Positions 28,990 to 40,604 of a stretch of DNA of 59,828 bases are shown here, piece by piece (position 1 is the stretch's first letter; each line of letters begins with the position of its first letter). Source of the DNA: Gammaproteobacteria bacterium (GTDB lineage: Bacteria > Pseudomonadota > Gammaproteobacteria > SpSt-1174); NCBI GenBank assembly GCA_037388465.1, contig JARRKE010000007.1, positions 1-59,828 of the forward strand, given 5' to 3'. Below the pieces are notes generated by a model. That model had not been told where the DNA came from. It was given only the letters and a program-made list of their open reading frames with translations, and ran no database searches. A program made the position numbers and the translations under genes.

Positions 28990-30405
28990 TCAGTAGCGGT
29001 AGTGTTCCGGCTTGTAGGGGCCGTCCACCGGCACGCCGATATAATCGGCCTGCTCCTGGGTCAATCGCGTCAGCTGCGCGTTGATCTTTTCCAGATGCAG
29101 TCTCGCCACTTCCTCGTCCAGGTGTTTGGGAAGCACATAGACCTGGTTTTCATACTTGTCGGGGTTGCAGTACAGCTCCATCTGCGCCAGCACCTGGTTG
29201 GTGAAGGAGTTGGACATGACGAAGCTCGGGTGACCCGTGGCGCAGCCCAGGTTCACCAGGCGTCCCTCGGCGAGCAGGATGATCTTCTTACCGTCGGGGA
29301 AGATGATGTGATCGACCTGGGGCTTGATGTTTTCCCATTCGTACTGGCGCAGGCTGGCCACGTCGATCTCGTTGTCGAAATGGCCGATGTTGCACACGAT
29401 GGCTTCGTTCTTCATCGCCGCCATGTGATCGTGCGTGATGACATGGAAATTTCCGGTGGTGGTGACGAAGATGTCGGCCTGGGAGACGGCGTCCTCCATG
29501 TCGACGACGCGATACCCTTCCATGGCCGCCTGCAGGGCGCAGATCGGGTCGATCTCGGTGACCCACACCGTGGCGCCGAGGCCGCGCAGGGACTGCGCAC
29601 AGCCCTTGCCGACGTCGCCGTAGCCGAGAACCATGGCGATCTTGCCGGCGATCATGACGTCGGTGGCGCGTTTGATGCCGTCCACCAGCGATTCCCGGCA
29701 GCCGTAAAGGTTGTCGAATTTGGATTTGGTGACCGAGTCGTTGACGTTGATGGCGGGGAAGGGCAGCTCGCCCTTCTTCTGCATCTGATACAGGCGATGC
29801 ACGCCGGTGGTGGTTTCCTCGGTCACGCCCTTGATGTTGGCGTGGATACGCGAATACCACTGCGGGTCCTCGGCGAGACGTGCGCGGATGGCGCCAAACA
29901 GCGCGACCTCTTCCTCGCTGGTGGGATTGTCGAGGATGCTGATGTCCTGCTCGGCCTTGCTGCCCAGAATGATCAGCAGCGTGGCGTCACCACCGTCGTC
30001 GAGAATCATGTTGGGCGTGCCACCGTCGGCCCATTCCATGATCTTGTGGGTGTACTGCCAGTATTCCTCCAGGCTTTCACCCTTGTAGGCGTACACGGGC
30101 GTACCGGCGGCGGCGATGGCGGCGGCGGCGTGATCCTGGGTGGAGAAGATATTGCAGGAAGCCCAGCGGACATCCGCGCCGAGGTCCTTCAGGGTCTCGA
30201 TCAGGACCGCGGTCTGGATGGTCATGTGCAGGCTGCCCGCGATGCGCGCCCCCTTGAGCGGCTGCTGATCGCGGTACTTGTCCCGCACGGCCATCAGGCC
30301 GGGCATCTCCGTTTCGGCGATGGCAATTTCCTTGCGTCCCCAGTCGGCGAGACTGAGATCGGCGACCTTGTAGTCAGTGAAGCTGGAATCGACAACAGCA
30401 TTCAT
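28990..30405 (-). CDS. ahcY: Adenosylhomocysteinase (SAH hydrolase)
   Basis: AhcY reversibly splits S-adenosylhomocysteine into adenosine and homocysteine, removing the product inhibitor of methyltransferases. The 471-residue enzyme has the NAD site [17 protein letters not shown] near residue 262, the segment [11 protein letters not shown] near 340 and the C-terminal KPEHYRY that reaches the NAD of the neighbouring subunit. The ATG at 30405 follows a GGAG ribosome-binding site; a TTG five codons earlier overlaps that site and is rejected. Expression is almost certainly controlled by the SAH riboswitch immediately upstream. Confidence 0.97.
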   Translation of the reverse strand: MNAVVDSSFTDYKVADLSLADWGRKEIAIAETEMPGLMAVRDKYRDQQPLKGARIAGSLHMTIQTAVLIETLKDLGADVRWASCNIFSTQDHAAAAIAAAGTPVYAYKGESLEEYWQYTHKIMEWADGGTPNMILDDGGDATLLIILGSKAEQDISILDNPTSEEEVALFGAIRARLAEDPQWYSRIHANIKGVTEETTTGVHRLYQMQKKGELPFPAINVNDSVTKSKFDNLYGCRESLVDGIKRATDVMIAGKIAMVLGYGDVGKGCAQSLRGLGATVWVTEIDPICALQAAMEGYRVVDMEDAVSQADIFVTTTGNFHVITHDHMAAMKNEAIVCNIGHFDNEIDVASLRQYEWENIKPQVDHIIFPDGKKIILLAEGRLVNLGCATGHPSFVMSNSFTNQVLAQMELYCNPDKYENQVYVLPKHLDEEVARLHLEKINAQLTRLTQEQADYIGVPVDGPYKPEHYRY

Positions 30406-30426
30406 GTCACTTGTCTCCAAGTTCGT

Positions 30427-30502
30427 CGAGCGCCGTTGTTAAACGGATTTGCCGGCTGAGCCTGGCTGACGCGGGGTCAGTTGCAACGCTCCTCAGCCGG
30501 CG
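30427..30502 (-). promoter_or_regulatory. S-adenosylhomocysteine (SAH) riboswitch of ahcY
   Basis: Read on the minus strand, GCCGGCTGAG (30501-30492) pairs perfectly with CTCAGCCGGC (30460-30451) as P1. The conserved GAGGAGCGTTGCAA (30494-30481) lies on the 5' side; a small P2 hairpin CTGAC/GTCAG (30480-30466) follows, then CCAGGCTC. P4 is CCGTT/AACGG (30446-30433). GAGCG (30491-30487) can pair with CGCTC (30432-30428) as the H-type pseudoknot. These elements match the known SAH riboswitch class, which raises ahcY expression when SAH accumulates. It sits in the 120-bp gap between metK and ahcY, 22 bases before the ahcY ATG, so control is probably at translation. Confidence 0.93.
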
Positions 30503-30524
30503 TAATGGTTAGCGGTTTGTCATG

Positions 30525-31709
30525 TCAGACGGAGGCTTCCTCCAGGGCGCCGAGGCCGGCGGCCTCGCGCAGCGCTTCGGCACGGTCGGTGCGTTCCCAG
30601 GGAACGTCGATATCGTCGCGGCCGAAGTGCCCGTAGGCGGCGGTCTGCTGATACATGGGCTTCAGCAAATCGAGCATGGTGATGATGCCCCACGGGCGCA
30701 GATCGAAGTGATCGCGAATAAGCGCCGCAATGCGATTGTCGCTGATGGTGCCCGTGCCGTAGGTGTTGACGCTGATCGAGGTGGGCTCGGCCACGCCGAT
30801 GGCATAGGACACCTGGATCTCGCAGCGCTCGGCAAGCCCGGCGGCGACCACGTTCTTGGCCACGTAACGGCCGGCGTAGGCGGCCGAGCGGTCCACCTTG
30901 GAGGGGTCCTTGCCCGAAAAGGCGCCGCCGCCGTGGCGGGCCATGCCGCCGTAGGTGTCGACGATAATCTTGCGCCCGGTGAGGCCGCAGTCACCCACCG
31001 GTCCGCCGATGACGAACGAGCCCGTCGGGTTGATGTGGAACTGGGTGTCCTTGGTCAGCCATTCGTGCGGCAGGACATCCTTGATGATCATGTCCATCAC
31101 CGCGTCGCGCAGTTCCGACTGGTTGATGCCGGGTTCGTGCTGGGTGGAGAGCACGACCGCATCGACGGCGACCGGCTGGCTTTCCTCGTAGCGAATGGTG
31201 ACCTGGCTCTTGGCATCCGGACGCAGCCACGGCAGTTCGCCGTTTTTGCGAATCTGCGCCTGGCGCTGCACCAGACGATGCGCATAGGTGATAGGCGCGG
31301 GCATGAGCACTTCGGTCTCGCGGCTGGCGTAGCCGAACATCAGTCCCTGGTCCCCGGCGCCCTGGTTTTCACGGCTTTCGCGGTCGACGCCCTGGGCGAT
31401 GTCCGGAGATTGCTTGCCCAGGGCGTTCAGGACGGCGCAGGTGTCACCGTCGAAGCCCATCTCGGAACTGGTATAGCCGATGTCGTTGACCACGCCGCGG
31501 ACCAGGTGCTCGTAGTCGATGTTGGCGGTCGTGGTGATCTCGCCGGCCAACAGCACCATGCCGGTCTTGACCAGCGTTTCGCAGGCGACGCGGGCATGCG
31601 CGTCCTGGGCCAGGATGGCATCGAGAATGGCGTCGGAAACCTGGTCGGCGAGCTTGTCGGGATGACCCTCGCTCACGGACTCGGAGGTAAAGAGATAATC
31701 AGCGCTCAT
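30525..31709 (-). CDS. metK: S-adenosylmethionine synthetase
   Basis: MetK makes S-adenosylmethionine from methionine and ATP. The 394-residue enzyme carries the start [21 protein letters not shown], the ATP-binding hexapeptide GAGDQG near residue 122 and the P-loop-like [19 protein letters not shown] near 265. Length is normal for the bacterial enzyme. It precedes ahcY on the same strand, with the riboswitch in between, and follows the PhnD-like gene by 85 bp. Confidence 0.97.
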   Translation of the reverse strand: MSADYLFTSESVSEGHPDKLADQVSDAILDAILAQDAHARVACETLVKTGMVLLAGEITTTANIDYEHLVRGVVNDIGYTSSEMGFDGDTCAVLNALGKQSPDIAQGVDRESRENQGAGDQGLMFGYASRETEVLMPAPITYAHRLVQRQAQIRKNGELPWLRPDAKSQVTIRYEESQPVAVDAVVLSTQHEPGINQSELRDAVMDMIIKDVLPHEWLTKDTQFHINPTGSFVIGGPVGDCGLTGRKIIVDTYGGMARHGGGAFSGKDPSKVDRSAAYAGRYVAKNVVAAGLAERCEIQVSYAIGVAEPTSISVNTYGTGTISDNRIAALIRDHFDLRPWGIITMLDLLKPMYQQTAAYGHFGRDDIDVPWERTDRAEALREAAGLGALEEASV

Positions 31710-31794
31710 GTCTGGGCTTGCTCCACGTCAATGCGTGACACCGGCGAAAAGCGCGCATTGTAGTCCAATGGAGCGGGAGGGCACAGTCCCCGTA

Positions 31795-32592
31795 TCAATA
31801 TCCCCACGTATCCTGCAGGAGTTTGGCATAAGGGGCGTAGGTGTTCGCCGAGACCGGCTGAAAACCTTCGATGTGCACCGCTTGCAGCATCTTTTGTCCC
31901 GCCGGGGTCTTGGTGGCGTTCAACAGGGCGCTGCGGATCTTGTCCTGCACGGCCTTGGGCACCTTGGGGCTGGCCGACAGGGCCATATGGGGTACCGGCT
32001 GCGTGGTCAGAACCGTATTGAGGTTGGGGTAATTGCCGACCAGCGGTGCGGGGATCATGGCCGCCTTGACCTTGCCGGCGAGCAGGTCCTCAACCGCTTC
32101 CTCCGAGTTGTTCACCGTAACCAGCATCGGCTGGCGGGCGGGGTTGGGAAACATGGCGTTCAGGCGCAACGCACCCAGGCCGGGGGCGGGCAGGGTGGCG
32201 ATCCGTTGCCCGTTAAGCTCGCTGGGGTCGAAGATCAGTGTCTTGGGGCCGGTAACCAGGGCGAAACTGACCGTGCCCGGCAGTTTGGCCAGCGGCGTGT
32301 AGTTCATCTTCTCGATCCGGTAGCCGGTGAAATGGGCGGCATCGAGAACGAGGTCGTATTTGCCCTGGCGCATCGATTCCCAGTAGGTCAGGAAATTCAG
32401 GGCCGCTTCGAGCTGGATATGGTCCCCGGTGGCCTTGCTGAGATAGTCCGCGAGCGGCTGCCAGCCTTTGAGGATGGCGGCGCGGGGCAAAATAGGTTGA
32501 ACGATCAGGCTATAGGTTGCTGCCCAGAGACTGCCCGGGGCCATCAGGGCCAGAAGCAGGCAGAGGGTGCACAAACGACGCAGGGTAGGCAT
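31795..32592 (-). CDS. PhnD-like periplasmic binding protein (phosphate/phosphonate ABC transporter family), orphan
   Basis: The 265-residue protein starts with a signal peptide (MPTLRRLCTLCLLLALMAPGSLWA, cleavage near residue 24) and continues as a PhnD-type solute-binding protein: FQP-like LIVQPILPRAAILKGWQPL, a LTYWESMRQGKYDLVLDAA segment near residue 73, and KVKAAMIPAPLVGN near 174. No permease or ATPase gene lies nearby, so a transport role is uncertain; such orphans often serve as sensory or scavenging proteins. The ligand cannot be read from the sequence. Whether it is co-transcribed with metK is open: the 85-bp gap has no clear terminator. Confidence 0.78.
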   Translation of the reverse strand: MPTLRRLCTLCLLLALMAPGSLWAATYSLIVQPILPRAAILKGWQPLADYLSKATGDHIQLEAALNFLTYWESMRQGKYDLVLDAAHFTGYRIEKMNYTPLAKLPGTVSFALVTGPKTLIFDPSELNGQRIATLPAPGLGALRLNAMFPNPARQPMLVTVNNSEEAVEDLLAGKVKAAMIPAPLVGNYPNLNTVLTTQPVPHMALSASPKVPKAVQDKIRSALLNATKTPAGQKMLQAVHIEGFQPVSANTYAPYAKLLQDTWGY

Positions 32593-33037
32593 CCGTCAAC
32601 TCCTCATTAACTTATAACGGCCTTGATGTCGTTATTATCCTGGCCATGGGCCGGCATAACCGTCAGCGGTGGTTTCCTGGCGGACTCCGGCATTTCGAGT
32701 CTAGTCAGGGCAGGGGGCAGGGGCAACCTGCAAGGTGCTCTCAGCTCGTCATTTCATACAAATCAATAAGTTAGGCCATTTTGGGGGCGGGTGCAAGCAT
32801 GCTATTGCCCGCCGAGTACAGTTAAGGGAGAATACCCGCCTTTGATTTTCGGGCCCTTGGCAGGCTTTTGCGCGCTGATTCAACAAGCGCCAGGCATCTA
32901 CGCATGATCCATCGGGGCGCCGCCCGATGGCGCGCTCCATCGTAAGACCAAGCTCACGATACGGCCCGTGTTCCGCGTCTGGGGGGAAATGCCCAATGCA
33001 ACCGGTTTCAGATAACAGACTCACAGGAGAAAACGCT
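32593..33037. promoter_or_regulatory. 445-bp intergenic region between phnD-like gene and tkt
   Basis: No credible gene is present. It must contain divergent promoters for the phnD-like gene and the tkt operon. An inverted repeat ATAACG-N10-CGTTAT at 32614-32635 lies close to the phnD-like start. A 7-bp hairpin CATCGGG/CCCGATG occupies 32910-32929. AGGAG at 33025-33029 is the tkt ribosome-binding site. Promoter hexamers are not convincing, and a CbbR-type TNA-N8-TNA pair could not be picked out with confidence. Confidence 0.45.
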
Positions 33038-35023
33038 ATGCCTTCTCGCAGAGAGCTGGCCAATGCCATCCGTGCGCTTGCCATGGATGCCGTCCAGAAG
33101 GCCAAGTCCGGTCATCCCGGCGCCCCCATGGGGATGGCCGACATCGCCGAGGTCCTCTACAACGACTACATGCAGCACAACCCGGGCAATCCGTCCTGGG
33201 CGGATCGTGACCGTTTCATCATGTCCAATGGTCACGGCTCCATGCTGCCGTATGCCGTTCTGCATCTCACCGGTTACGACCTGCCGATGGATGAGCTCAA
33301 GCGTTTCCGCCAGCTGGGCTCTCAGACCCCCGGGCATCCGGAATACGGGTATACCGCCGGCATCGAGACCACCACCGGCCCGCTGGGCCAGGGCGTGACC
33401 AACGGTGTGGGCATGGCCATCGCGGAGAAGGCGCTGGCCGCGCATTTCAATCGTCCCGGCCACGAGATCGTTGACCACTACACCTACGTGTTCCTGGGCG
33501 ACGGCTGTCTGATGGAAGGCATCTCCCACGAGGCCTGCTCCCTGGCGGGCACCCTCGGTCTGGGCAAGCTGGTGTGCTTCTACGACGACAATGGCATCTC
33601 CATCGACGGTGAGGTCGAAGGCTGGTTCACCGATGACACGCCCAAGCGCTTCGAGGCCTACGGCTGGCATGTGATCCCCAAGGTCGACGGCCACGACGCG
33701 GATGCGGTCAAGGCGGCCATCGAGCAGGCCCGCAGCGTGACCGACAAGCCCACCCTGATCTGCTGCCAGACCGTGATCGGCTTCGGCTCGCCCAACAAGG
33801 CGGGTAAGGAAGAATGCCACGGCGCGCCGCTGGGTGAGGACGAAATTGCGCTTGCGCGCAAGGAACTGGGCTGGAACTACGGTCCCTTTGAGATCCCGGA
33901 CGAGATCTATGCCGGCTGGGATGCCAAAGACAATGGCGCTCAGGCCGAAGCGGCCTGGAACGCCAAGTTCGAGGCCTATAAGAAGGAGTTCCCGGAACTG
34001 GCCGCCGACTTCGAACGCCGCGTGAGCAACGAGCTGGCCGCCGACTTCGATGCCAAGGCCGACGCCTTCGTCAAGTCCGTGGCGGACAAGGGCGAAACCA
34101 TCGCCTCGCGCAAGGCCTCGCAGAACGCCATCAAGGGCTTCGCCGAGTTCACCGATTTCATGGGCGGCTCCGCCGACCTGGCAGGCTCCAACCTGACCAT
34201 GTGGCCGGACGCCCGTCCCATGCGGGCCAGCACCCCGGATGCCAATTACCTCAATTACGGTGTGCGCGAGTTCGGCATGACGGCGATGATCAACGGTATC
34301 GCCCTGCACGGCGGTTTTGTGCCCTACGGCGCGACCTTCCTGATGTTCTCCGAATACGCGCGTAACGCGCTGCGTATGGCGGCCCTGATGAAGGTGCGTA
34401 ACATCGAGGTGTTCACGCACGACTCCATCGGGCTCGGCGAAGACGGTCCCACCCATCAGCCGGTGGAGCAGACCGCCACCCTGCGCATGATGCCCAACAT
34501 GTCCGTATGGCGCCCCTGCGATGCGGTCGAAACCGCCGTGGCCTGGAAGATGGCCATCAAGCGCATGGACGGTCCGACCTCGCTGATCCTGTCGCGTCAG
34601 GGGCTGCCGCACCAGGCACGCACTGATGCGCAGATTGCCGCTATCGAAAAGGGCGGCTACATCCTCAAGGATTGCGACGGCACGCCGGACGCCATCCTGA
34701 TCGCCACGGGTTCGGAGATCGGGCTCGCGACGGAAGCGGCCGAGGCCCTGAGCGGCAAGAAGATCCGCGTGGTTTCCATGCCTTCCACCGATGCGTTCGA
34801 CGCCCAGGACGAGGCCTACAAGGAGTCCGTGCTGCCCAAGGCCGTGCGTGCGCGCGTGGCCGTCGAAGCGGGCGTGACCGATTACTGGCGCAAGTATGTG
34901 GGCCTGGAAGGTGCGGTGGTCGGCATCGACACCTTCGGCGAATCCGCGCCGGCCGGCGACCTGTTCAAGCACTTCGGCTTCACCGTCGAGAACGTCGTGA
35001 AGGCGGTCGAGGGCGTGCTCTGA
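33038..35023 (+). CDS. tkt: Transketolase
   Basis: Transketolase moves two-carbon units between sugar phosphates and here serves both the Calvin cycle and the pentose phosphate pathway. The 661-residue enzyme has the thiamine diphosphate motif [18 protein letters not shown] near residue 153, an N-terminal [13 protein letters not shown] loop, and the pyrimidine-domain segment [18 protein letters not shown] near 463. The ATG at 33038 is chosen over an upstream in-frame one because of the AGGAG site and normal N-terminus. It heads the tkt-gap-pgk-pyk-fba run. Confidence 0.97.
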   Translation: MPSRRELANAIRALAMDAVQKAKSGHPGAPMGMADIAEVLYNDYMQHNPGNPSWADRDRFIMSNGHGSMLPYAVLHLTGYDLPMDELKRFRQLGSQTPGHPEYGYTAGIETTTGPLGQGVTNGVGMAIAEKALAAHFNRPGHEIVDHYTYVFLGDGCLMEGISHEACSLAGTLGLGKLVCFYDDNGISIDGEVEGWFTDDTPKRFEAYGWHVIPKVDGHDADAVKAAIEQARSVTDKPTLICCQTVIGFGSPNKAGKEECHGAPLGEDEIALARKELGWNYGPFEIPDEIYAGWDAKDNGAQAEAAWNAKFEAYKKEFPELAADFERRVSNELAADFDAKADAFVKSVADKGETIASRKASQNAIKGFAEFTDFMGGSADLAGSNLTMWPDARPMRASTPDANYLNYGVREFGMTAMINGIALHGGFVPYGATFLMFSEYARNALRMAALMKVRNIEVFTHDSIGLGEDGPTHQPVEQTATLRMMPNMSVWRPCDAVETAVAWKMAIKRMDGPTSLILSRQGLPHQARTDAQIAAIEKGGYILKDCDGTPDAILIATGSEIGLATEAAEALSGKKIRVVSMPSTDAFDAQDEAYKESVLPKAVRARVAVEAGVTDYWRKYVGLEGAVVGIDTFGESAPAGDLFKHFGFTVENVVKAVEGVL

Positions 35024-35032
35024 AATGACTGA

Positions 35033-36097
<1,065 letters not shown>

Positions 36098-36112
36098 CCG
36101 GCTCTGAGTGTC

Positions 36113-36148
36113 GGGACAGGCCCATGCTCTATCGCATGGGCCTGTCCC
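36113..36148 (+). other. 14-bp hairpin between gap and pgk
   Basis: GGGACAGGCCCATG (36113-36126) pairs perfectly with CATGGGCCTGTCCC (36135-36148) around an 8-base loop. The following sequence is TCTCCCGG, without a U run. It could stabilise the 3' end of the tkt-gap message or act as a partial, factor-assisted terminator within the operon. Confidence 0.65.
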
Positions 36149-36227
36149 TCTCCCGGCTGCTTGATCGCAGAGACTTTCGGTAACCGTCCTGTTACCAAAG
36201 GTCTTTAATCTTCAAGGAGTGTCCACC

Positions 36228-37406
36228 ATGTCCTTTATCAAACTCACCGACCTCGATCTCGCCGGCAAGCGTGTGCTGATCCGCGCCGATCTGAACGTGC
36301 CGCTGAAAGACGGCAAGGTGACTTCCGACCAGCGTATCCGTGCTTCGCTGCCCACCATCGAACTCGCCATGAAGGCGGGTGCGAAGGTGATGTTGATGTC
36401 CCATCTCGGTCGCCCCGAGGAAGGCGTCTATGACGAACAGTTCTCTCTCAAGCCGGTGGCCGACCATCTCGGCGGGCTACTGGGCAAGCAGGTCCGGCTG
36501 GCCAAGGAATATCTCGATGGTGTGGAGGTTGCCGACGGCGAGGTGGTGATTCTCGAGAACGTGCGCTTCAACGCGGGCGAAAAGAAGAACGACGACGATC
36601 TGTCGCGCAAATACGCCGCCCTGTGCGACGTGTACGTGATGGATGCCTTCGGTACCGCGCATCGCGCCCAGGCCTCCACCCACGGTGTGGCCAAGTACGC
36701 GCCGGTGGCTTGCGCCGGTCCGCTGCTGGCCGGTGAGCTCGAGGCGCTGGGCAAGGCGCTGGACAACCCGGCCCGCCCCCTGGTCGCCATCGTCGGCGGC
36801 TCCAAGGTGTCCACCAAGCTGACCGTGCTGGAGTCGCTGTCCCAGGTGGTCGACCAGCTGATCGTGGGCGGCGGCATCGCCAACACCTTTATCGCGGCGG
36901 CGGGTTACAACGTCGGCAAGTCCCTCTACGAGGCCGACCTGATCGATACCTGCAAGAAGCTCAGCGAAGATGCACGCTCGCGCGGTGCCGACATCCCGGT
37001 GCCGGTCGACGTGGTGTGCGGCAAGGAATTTTCCGAGTCCGCCGCTGCCGAAACCAAGGTAACGGCCGAGGTGTCCGACGACGATATGATCTTCGATGTC
37101 GGTCCCGAAACCTCCAAGCAGTTTGCCGAGATCCTCAAAAAGGCCGGCACCATCGTCTGGAACGGTCCGGTGGGCGTGTTCGAGTTCGACCAGTTCGGGG
37201 CGGGTACCAAGGCCCTGTCGCTGGCGATTGCTGAGTCGGACGCCTTTTCCATTGCCGGTGGCGGCGATACCCTGGCCGCAGTCGACAAGTACGATATTGC
37301 CGATCGCGTGTCCTACATCTCCACGGGTGGCGGCGCCTTCCTCGAATTCCTCGAAGGCAAGAAACTGCCGGCTGTGGCGATTCTCGAGGAGCGCGCCAAG
37401 GGCTGA
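36228..37406 (+). CDS. pgk: Phosphoglycerate kinase
   Basis: Pgk phosphorylates 3-phosphoglycerate to 1,3-bisphosphoglycerate with ATP in the Calvin direction. The 392-residue protein has the N-terminal [16 protein letters not shown] near residue 16, [11 protein letters not shown] near 58, and the C-terminal nucleotide site [17 protein letters not shown] near 365. The ATG at 36228 is preceded by AAGGAG; the GTG nine bases earlier is part of the spacer. A separate promoter is possible in the 130-bp gap after gap. Confidence 0.97.
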   Translation: MSFIKLTDLDLAGKRVLIRADLNVPLKDGKVTSDQRIRASLPTIELAMKAGAKVMLMSHLGRPEEGVYDEQFSLKPVADHLGGLLGKQVRLAKEYLDGVEVADGEVVILENVRFNAGEKKNDDDLSRKYAALCDVYVMDAFGTAHRAQASTHGVAKYAPVACAGPLLAGELEALGKALDNPARPLVAIVGGSKVSTKLTVLESLSQVVDQLIVGGGIANTFIAAAGYNVGKSLYEADLIDTCKKLSEDARSRGADIPVPVDVVCGKEFSESAAAETKVTAEVSDDDMIFDVGPETSKQFAEILKKAGTIVWNGPVGVFEFDQFGAGTKALSLAIAESDAFSIAGGGDTLAAVDKYDIADRVSYISTGGGAFLEFLEGKKLPAVAILEERAKG

Positions 37407-37438
37407 GGCTGTTCGGGTCCGCACTTGCGGCCATTTCG

Positions 37439-37461
37439 GAGGGCGGATTGCCGCCCTTCCT
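37439..37461 (+). other. Small hairpin between pgk and pyk
   Basis: GAGGGCGG and CCGCCCTTC pair around an ATTG loop, with 7 to 8 bp in the stem and CTTATCC following. The weak pyrimidine tail makes it a poor terminator; pgk and pyk are probably still co-transcribed. Confidence 0.4.
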
Positions 37462-37484
37462 TATCCTCCGGGACAAACACCACT

Positions 37485-38930
37485 ATGCGCAGAACGAAAA
37501 TCGTCGCCACCCTCGGTCCCGCCACCGACACGCCCGCCGCCATCGATGCGCTGATTCGCGCCGGCGTCGATGTAGTGCGTTTGAATTTCTCGCACGGCAA
37601 CCCCGAAGATCACAAAAAGCGCGCCCAACTGGTGCTCGACGCGGCAGCGAAGCAAAAACGCGTGGTGGCGATCCTCGGCGACCTGCAGGGGCCCAAGATC
37701 CGTATCGACCGTTTCGCGGAAGGCAGTGTCAATCTGGCCGAGGGCGCGGATTTCGTGCTCGATGCCGCATTGGGGCGTGACGAGGGAAATCAGGAACGCG
37801 TCGGCCTTACCTACAAGGCCTTGACCGAGGACGTCCATGCAGGCGACACATTGCTGCTTGACGACGGACGGCTGGTGCTGGAGGTCAAGGAGGTCGTCGG
37901 CGCCGAGATCCGCACCCGGGTCGTGGTGGGCGGCGTGTTGTCCAACAACAAGGGCATCAATCGTCAGGGCGGCGGTCTGTCGGCGGCCGCGCTGACCGAG
38001 AAGGACAAGCAGGACATCAAGCTTGCCGCCGAAATCGGCGTCGATTACCTCGCCGTTTCCTTCCCGCGCTCGGCTGCGGACATCAACGAGGCCCGTCAGT
38101 TGCTGCGTGATGCGGGCGGGCACGGCGGTATCGTGGCCAAGATCGAGCGCGCCGAGGCGTTGGAGGTCATCGATGAAATCATCGATGCCTCCGATGTCAT
38201 CATGATTGCGCGCGGCGATCTCGGTGTGGAGATTGGCGATGCCGAACTGCCCGCCGTCCAGAAGCGTCTGATCCATCAGGCCCGCGTCATGAACCGGGTC
38301 GCCATCACCGCGACGCAGATGATGGAGACCATGATTCAGAACCCGATCCCGACCCGTGCCGAGGTGTTCGACGTGGCGAACGCGGTGCTGGACGGCACCG
38401 ATGCGGTCATGCTTTCCGGTGAAACCGCAACCGGTCGTTATCCCGCCAAAGTGGTCGACGCGATGGGGCGTATCTGCGAAGCGGCCGAGCGCCAGCGCAG
38501 CGCCCGGGTTTCCGAGCATCGTATCGATTCATGCTTTGAGCGGGTCGACGAGGCCATTGCCATGGCCACCATGTACACCGCAAACCATTTGGGCGTGAAG
38601 GCGATCGCGGCACTGACCGAGTCTGGCGCCACCACCGCGTGGATGTCGCGTATCAGTTCGGGCATCCCGATCTACGCCTTGACGAGGCATGAACAGACGA
38701 GTAGAAAGTTAAGCCTTTTCCGGGGCGTTTACCCCGTGATGTTCGAGACGGTGGCTTCTAGCCATGCCGAGGCGAACCAGCAGGCAGTGTCCTTGCTGCA
38801 GGGGCAGAACGTGGTTCAGGAGGGTGATTTGGTCATCATCACCAAAGGGGACCTCGCGGGCGTTATGGGCGGTACAAATGCCATGAAGATCGTGCGGGTA
38901 GGCTCCCTCTCGGAACATGCTGTCGACTAA
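37485..38930 (+). CDS. pyk: Pyruvate kinase
   Basis: Pyruvate kinase converts phosphoenolpyruvate and ADP to pyruvate and ATP. The 481-residue protein starts [17 protein letters not shown], and has [15 protein letters not shown] near residue 28, the active-site [13 protein letters not shown] near 240 and [18 protein letters not shown] near 276. It is the one glycolytic rather than Calvin enzyme in this cluster, and drains fixed carbon to pyruvate. The ATG at 37485 gives the normal N-terminus. Confidence 0.96.
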   Translation: MRRTKIVATLGPATDTPAAIDALIRAGVDVVRLNFSHGNPEDHKKRAQLVLDAAAKQKRVVAILGDLQGPKIRIDRFAEGSVNLAEGADFVLDAALGRDEGNQERVGLTYKALTEDVHAGDTLLLDDGRLVLEVKEVVGAEIRTRVVVGGVLSNNKGINRQGGGLSAAALTEKDKQDIKLAAEIGVDYLAVSFPRSAADINEARQLLRDAGGHGGIVAKIERAEALEVIDEIIDASDVIMIARGDLGVEIGDAELPAVQKRLIHQARVMNRVAITATQMMETMIQNPIPTRAEVFDVANAVLDGTDAVMLSGETATGRYPAKVVDAMGRICEAAERQRSARVSEHRIDSCFERVDEAIAMATMYTANHLGVKAIAALTESGATTAWMSRISSGIPIYALTRHEQTSRKLSLFRGVYPVMFETVASSHAEANQQAVSLLQGQNVVQEGDLVIITKGDLAGVMGGTNAMKIVRVGSLSEHAVD

Positions 38931-38996
38931 GATCACCCGCCCGGAGCCCTTCGGCGGACACTAACCCTTTTCATACATCATAAGCAGGAGGTCAAC

Positions 38997-40061
38997 ATGG
39001 CCCTTATCTCAATGCGACAGCTGCTCGACCATGCCGCAGAGCATGGTTACGGCATGCCCGCCTTCAACGTCAACAACATGGAACAAGTGCATGCGATCAT
39101 GCAGGCCGCCGACCAGGTCGATTCGCCGGTGATCATGCAGGGTTCCGCTGGTGCGCGTTCCTATGCCGGCGAACCTTTCCTGCGTCATCTGATCCTGGCG
39201 GCCGTTGAGATGTATCCCCACATCCCAGTGGTGATGCATCAGGATCACGGCGCCGAACCTGCCGTGTGCCTGCGCTCCATCCAGTCCGGTTTCACTTCGG
39301 TCATGATGGATGGCTCCCTGATGCCCGACATGAAGACCCCGGCCTCCTACGAGTACAACGTTGACGTGACCCGTCAGGTGGTGCAGATCGCGCACGCCGG
39401 CGGTGTGTCCGTCGAGGGCGAGCTGGGCTGCCTGGGCTCCCTGGAAACCGGCATGATGGGTGAAGAGGATGGTCATGGTGCCGAGGGCAAGCTGGACATG
39501 GACATGCTGCTGACCGATCCGGAGCAGGCGGCAGATTTCGTGACCAAGACCGGCGTGGATGCCCTGGCGATCGCCATCGGCACGTCCCACGGTGCCTACA
39601 AGTTCACCCAGAAACCCACCGGCAAGGTGCTGCGCATCGACCGCGTGAAGGAAATCCATCAGCGCATTCCCAACGTTCATCTGGTAATGCACGGTTCTTC
39701 CTCGGTGCCGCAGGATTGGCTGGAGATCATCAACAGCTTCGGCGGCGACATGGGCCAGACCTATGGTGTGCCGGTCGAGGAGATCCAGGAAGGCATCAAG
39801 AACGGCGTGCGCAAGGTCAACATCGATACCGATCTGCGCATGGCCTCCACCGGAGCGGTCCGCAAGTTCTTGGCGGAAAACCCCTCCAACTTCGATCCGC
39901 GCAAGTTCCTCAAGGCCTCCACCCAGGCGATGAAGGATATCTGCGTGGCCCGTTACGAGGCCTTCGGCTGCGCCGGCATGGCCAGCAAGATCAAGCCCGT
40001 TTCTCTGGAGCAGATGGTCGAGCGCTACAAGAGCGGCGAGCTGGACCCCAAGGTCAACTGA
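38997..40061 (+). CDS. fba: Fructose-bisphosphate aldolase, class II (Calvin-cycle type)
   Basis: The 354-residue zinc enzyme condenses dihydroxyacetone phosphate with glyceraldehyde 3-phosphate (and, in Calvin bacteria, erythrose 4-phosphate). Motifs: [16 protein letters not shown] near residue 19, the zinc and base region [11 protein letters not shown] near 78, LGTSHG-type [11 protein letters not shown] near 195, and [10 protein letters not shown] near 275. AGGAGG lies just upstream of the ATG. It is the last gene of the tkt-fba run and is followed by a strong terminator. Confidence 0.96.
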   Translation: MALISMRQLLDHAAEHGYGMPAFNVNNMEQVHAIMQAADQVDSPVIMQGSAGARSYAGEPFLRHLILAAVEMYPHIPVVMHQDHGAEPAVCLRSIQSGFTSVMMDGSLMPDMKTPASYEYNVDVTRQVVQIAHAGGVSVEGELGCLGSLETGMMGEEDGHGAEGKLDMDMLLTDPEQAADFVTKTGVDALAIAIGTSHGAYKFTQKPTGKVLRIDRVKEIHQRIPNVHLVMHGSSSVPQDWLEIINSFGGDMGQTYGVPVEEIQEGIKNGVRKVNIDTDLRMASTGAVRKFLAENPSNFDPRKFLKASTQAMKDICVARYEAFGCAGMASKIKPVSLEQMVERYKSGELDPKVN

Positions 40062-40082
40062 GCGAACGATCTTCGGGTTTCG

Positions 40083-40111
40083 AAAAGGGCGGCTTTGGGC
40101 CGCCCTTTTTT
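40083..40111 (+). terminator. Rho-independent terminator of the tkt-gap-pgk-pyk-fba cluster
   Basis: AAAAGGGCGGC (40083-40093) pairs with GCCGCCCTTTT (40099-40109) around a 5-base loop and runs into six T. It is a canonical strong terminator placed 22 bp after the fba stop. Confidence 0.88.
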
Positions 40112-40175
40112 ATTCGGCCTATTTCTGGTTACGGTGTATGAAAGACGCGCCGGGGTAGCGTATGGTTGAAGCACT

Positions 40176-40577
40176 ATGTATGACCACGGAACCCCCGATT
40201 TCCCATGCCCTTGCTGCGGTTACATGGTGTTCACCATGGATCCCGGCAGCGGTCAGGTCTGTCCCATCTGCGGCTGGGAAGACAATCTCGCGCAGCTGCG
40301 TTTCCCGTTGATGCCCAATGTGGCCAACTGGGTCTCTCTGAAAGACGCCCAGGACAATTATCAAACCTGTGGGGCGGCGGAAAAACGCAATGCCGGTCTG
40401 ACGCGGATGCCTTTCGAGTCCGAAGGAAGGGACGAGCATTGGCGTCCGCTGGACGTCGCGCGCGACAACGTCGAGGAACCCCGGCGCGGCGTGAACTACG
40501 CCGATTCCTATCCGGTGCAGGATGCCACGGTGCTGTATTACTGGCGCTCGACCTACTGGCGGCGCATCGTTGGATAG
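40176..40577 (+). CDS. CPCC-family cysteine-rich protein
   Basis: The 133-residue protein carries two cysteine pairs in its first 35 residues, CPCCGYMVF and CPICGWEDN, spaced like a four-Cys zinc ribbon; the family is named after the CPCC motif. The rest is polar with a Trp/Tyr-rich end and no membrane segment. Its function is unknown; zinc binding is inferred from the cysteines. It is a single gene after the fba terminator and convergent with bioD. Confidence 0.75.
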   Translation: MYDHGTPDFPCPCCGYMVFTMDPGSGQVCPICGWEDNLAQLRFPLMPNVANWVSLKDAQDNYQTCGAAEKRNAGLTRMPFESEGRDEHWRPLDVARDNVEEPRRGVNYADSYPVQDATVLYYWRSTYWRRIVG

Positions 40578-40604
40578 CGATAACGTGTTGTCGCTGCGGG
40601 CGCG

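Noticed and set aside
32749-33105. 118-codon minus-strand frame in the gap before tkt
   Set aside because: It runs into the tkt coding sequence, has no ribosome-binding site and no family-like pattern.
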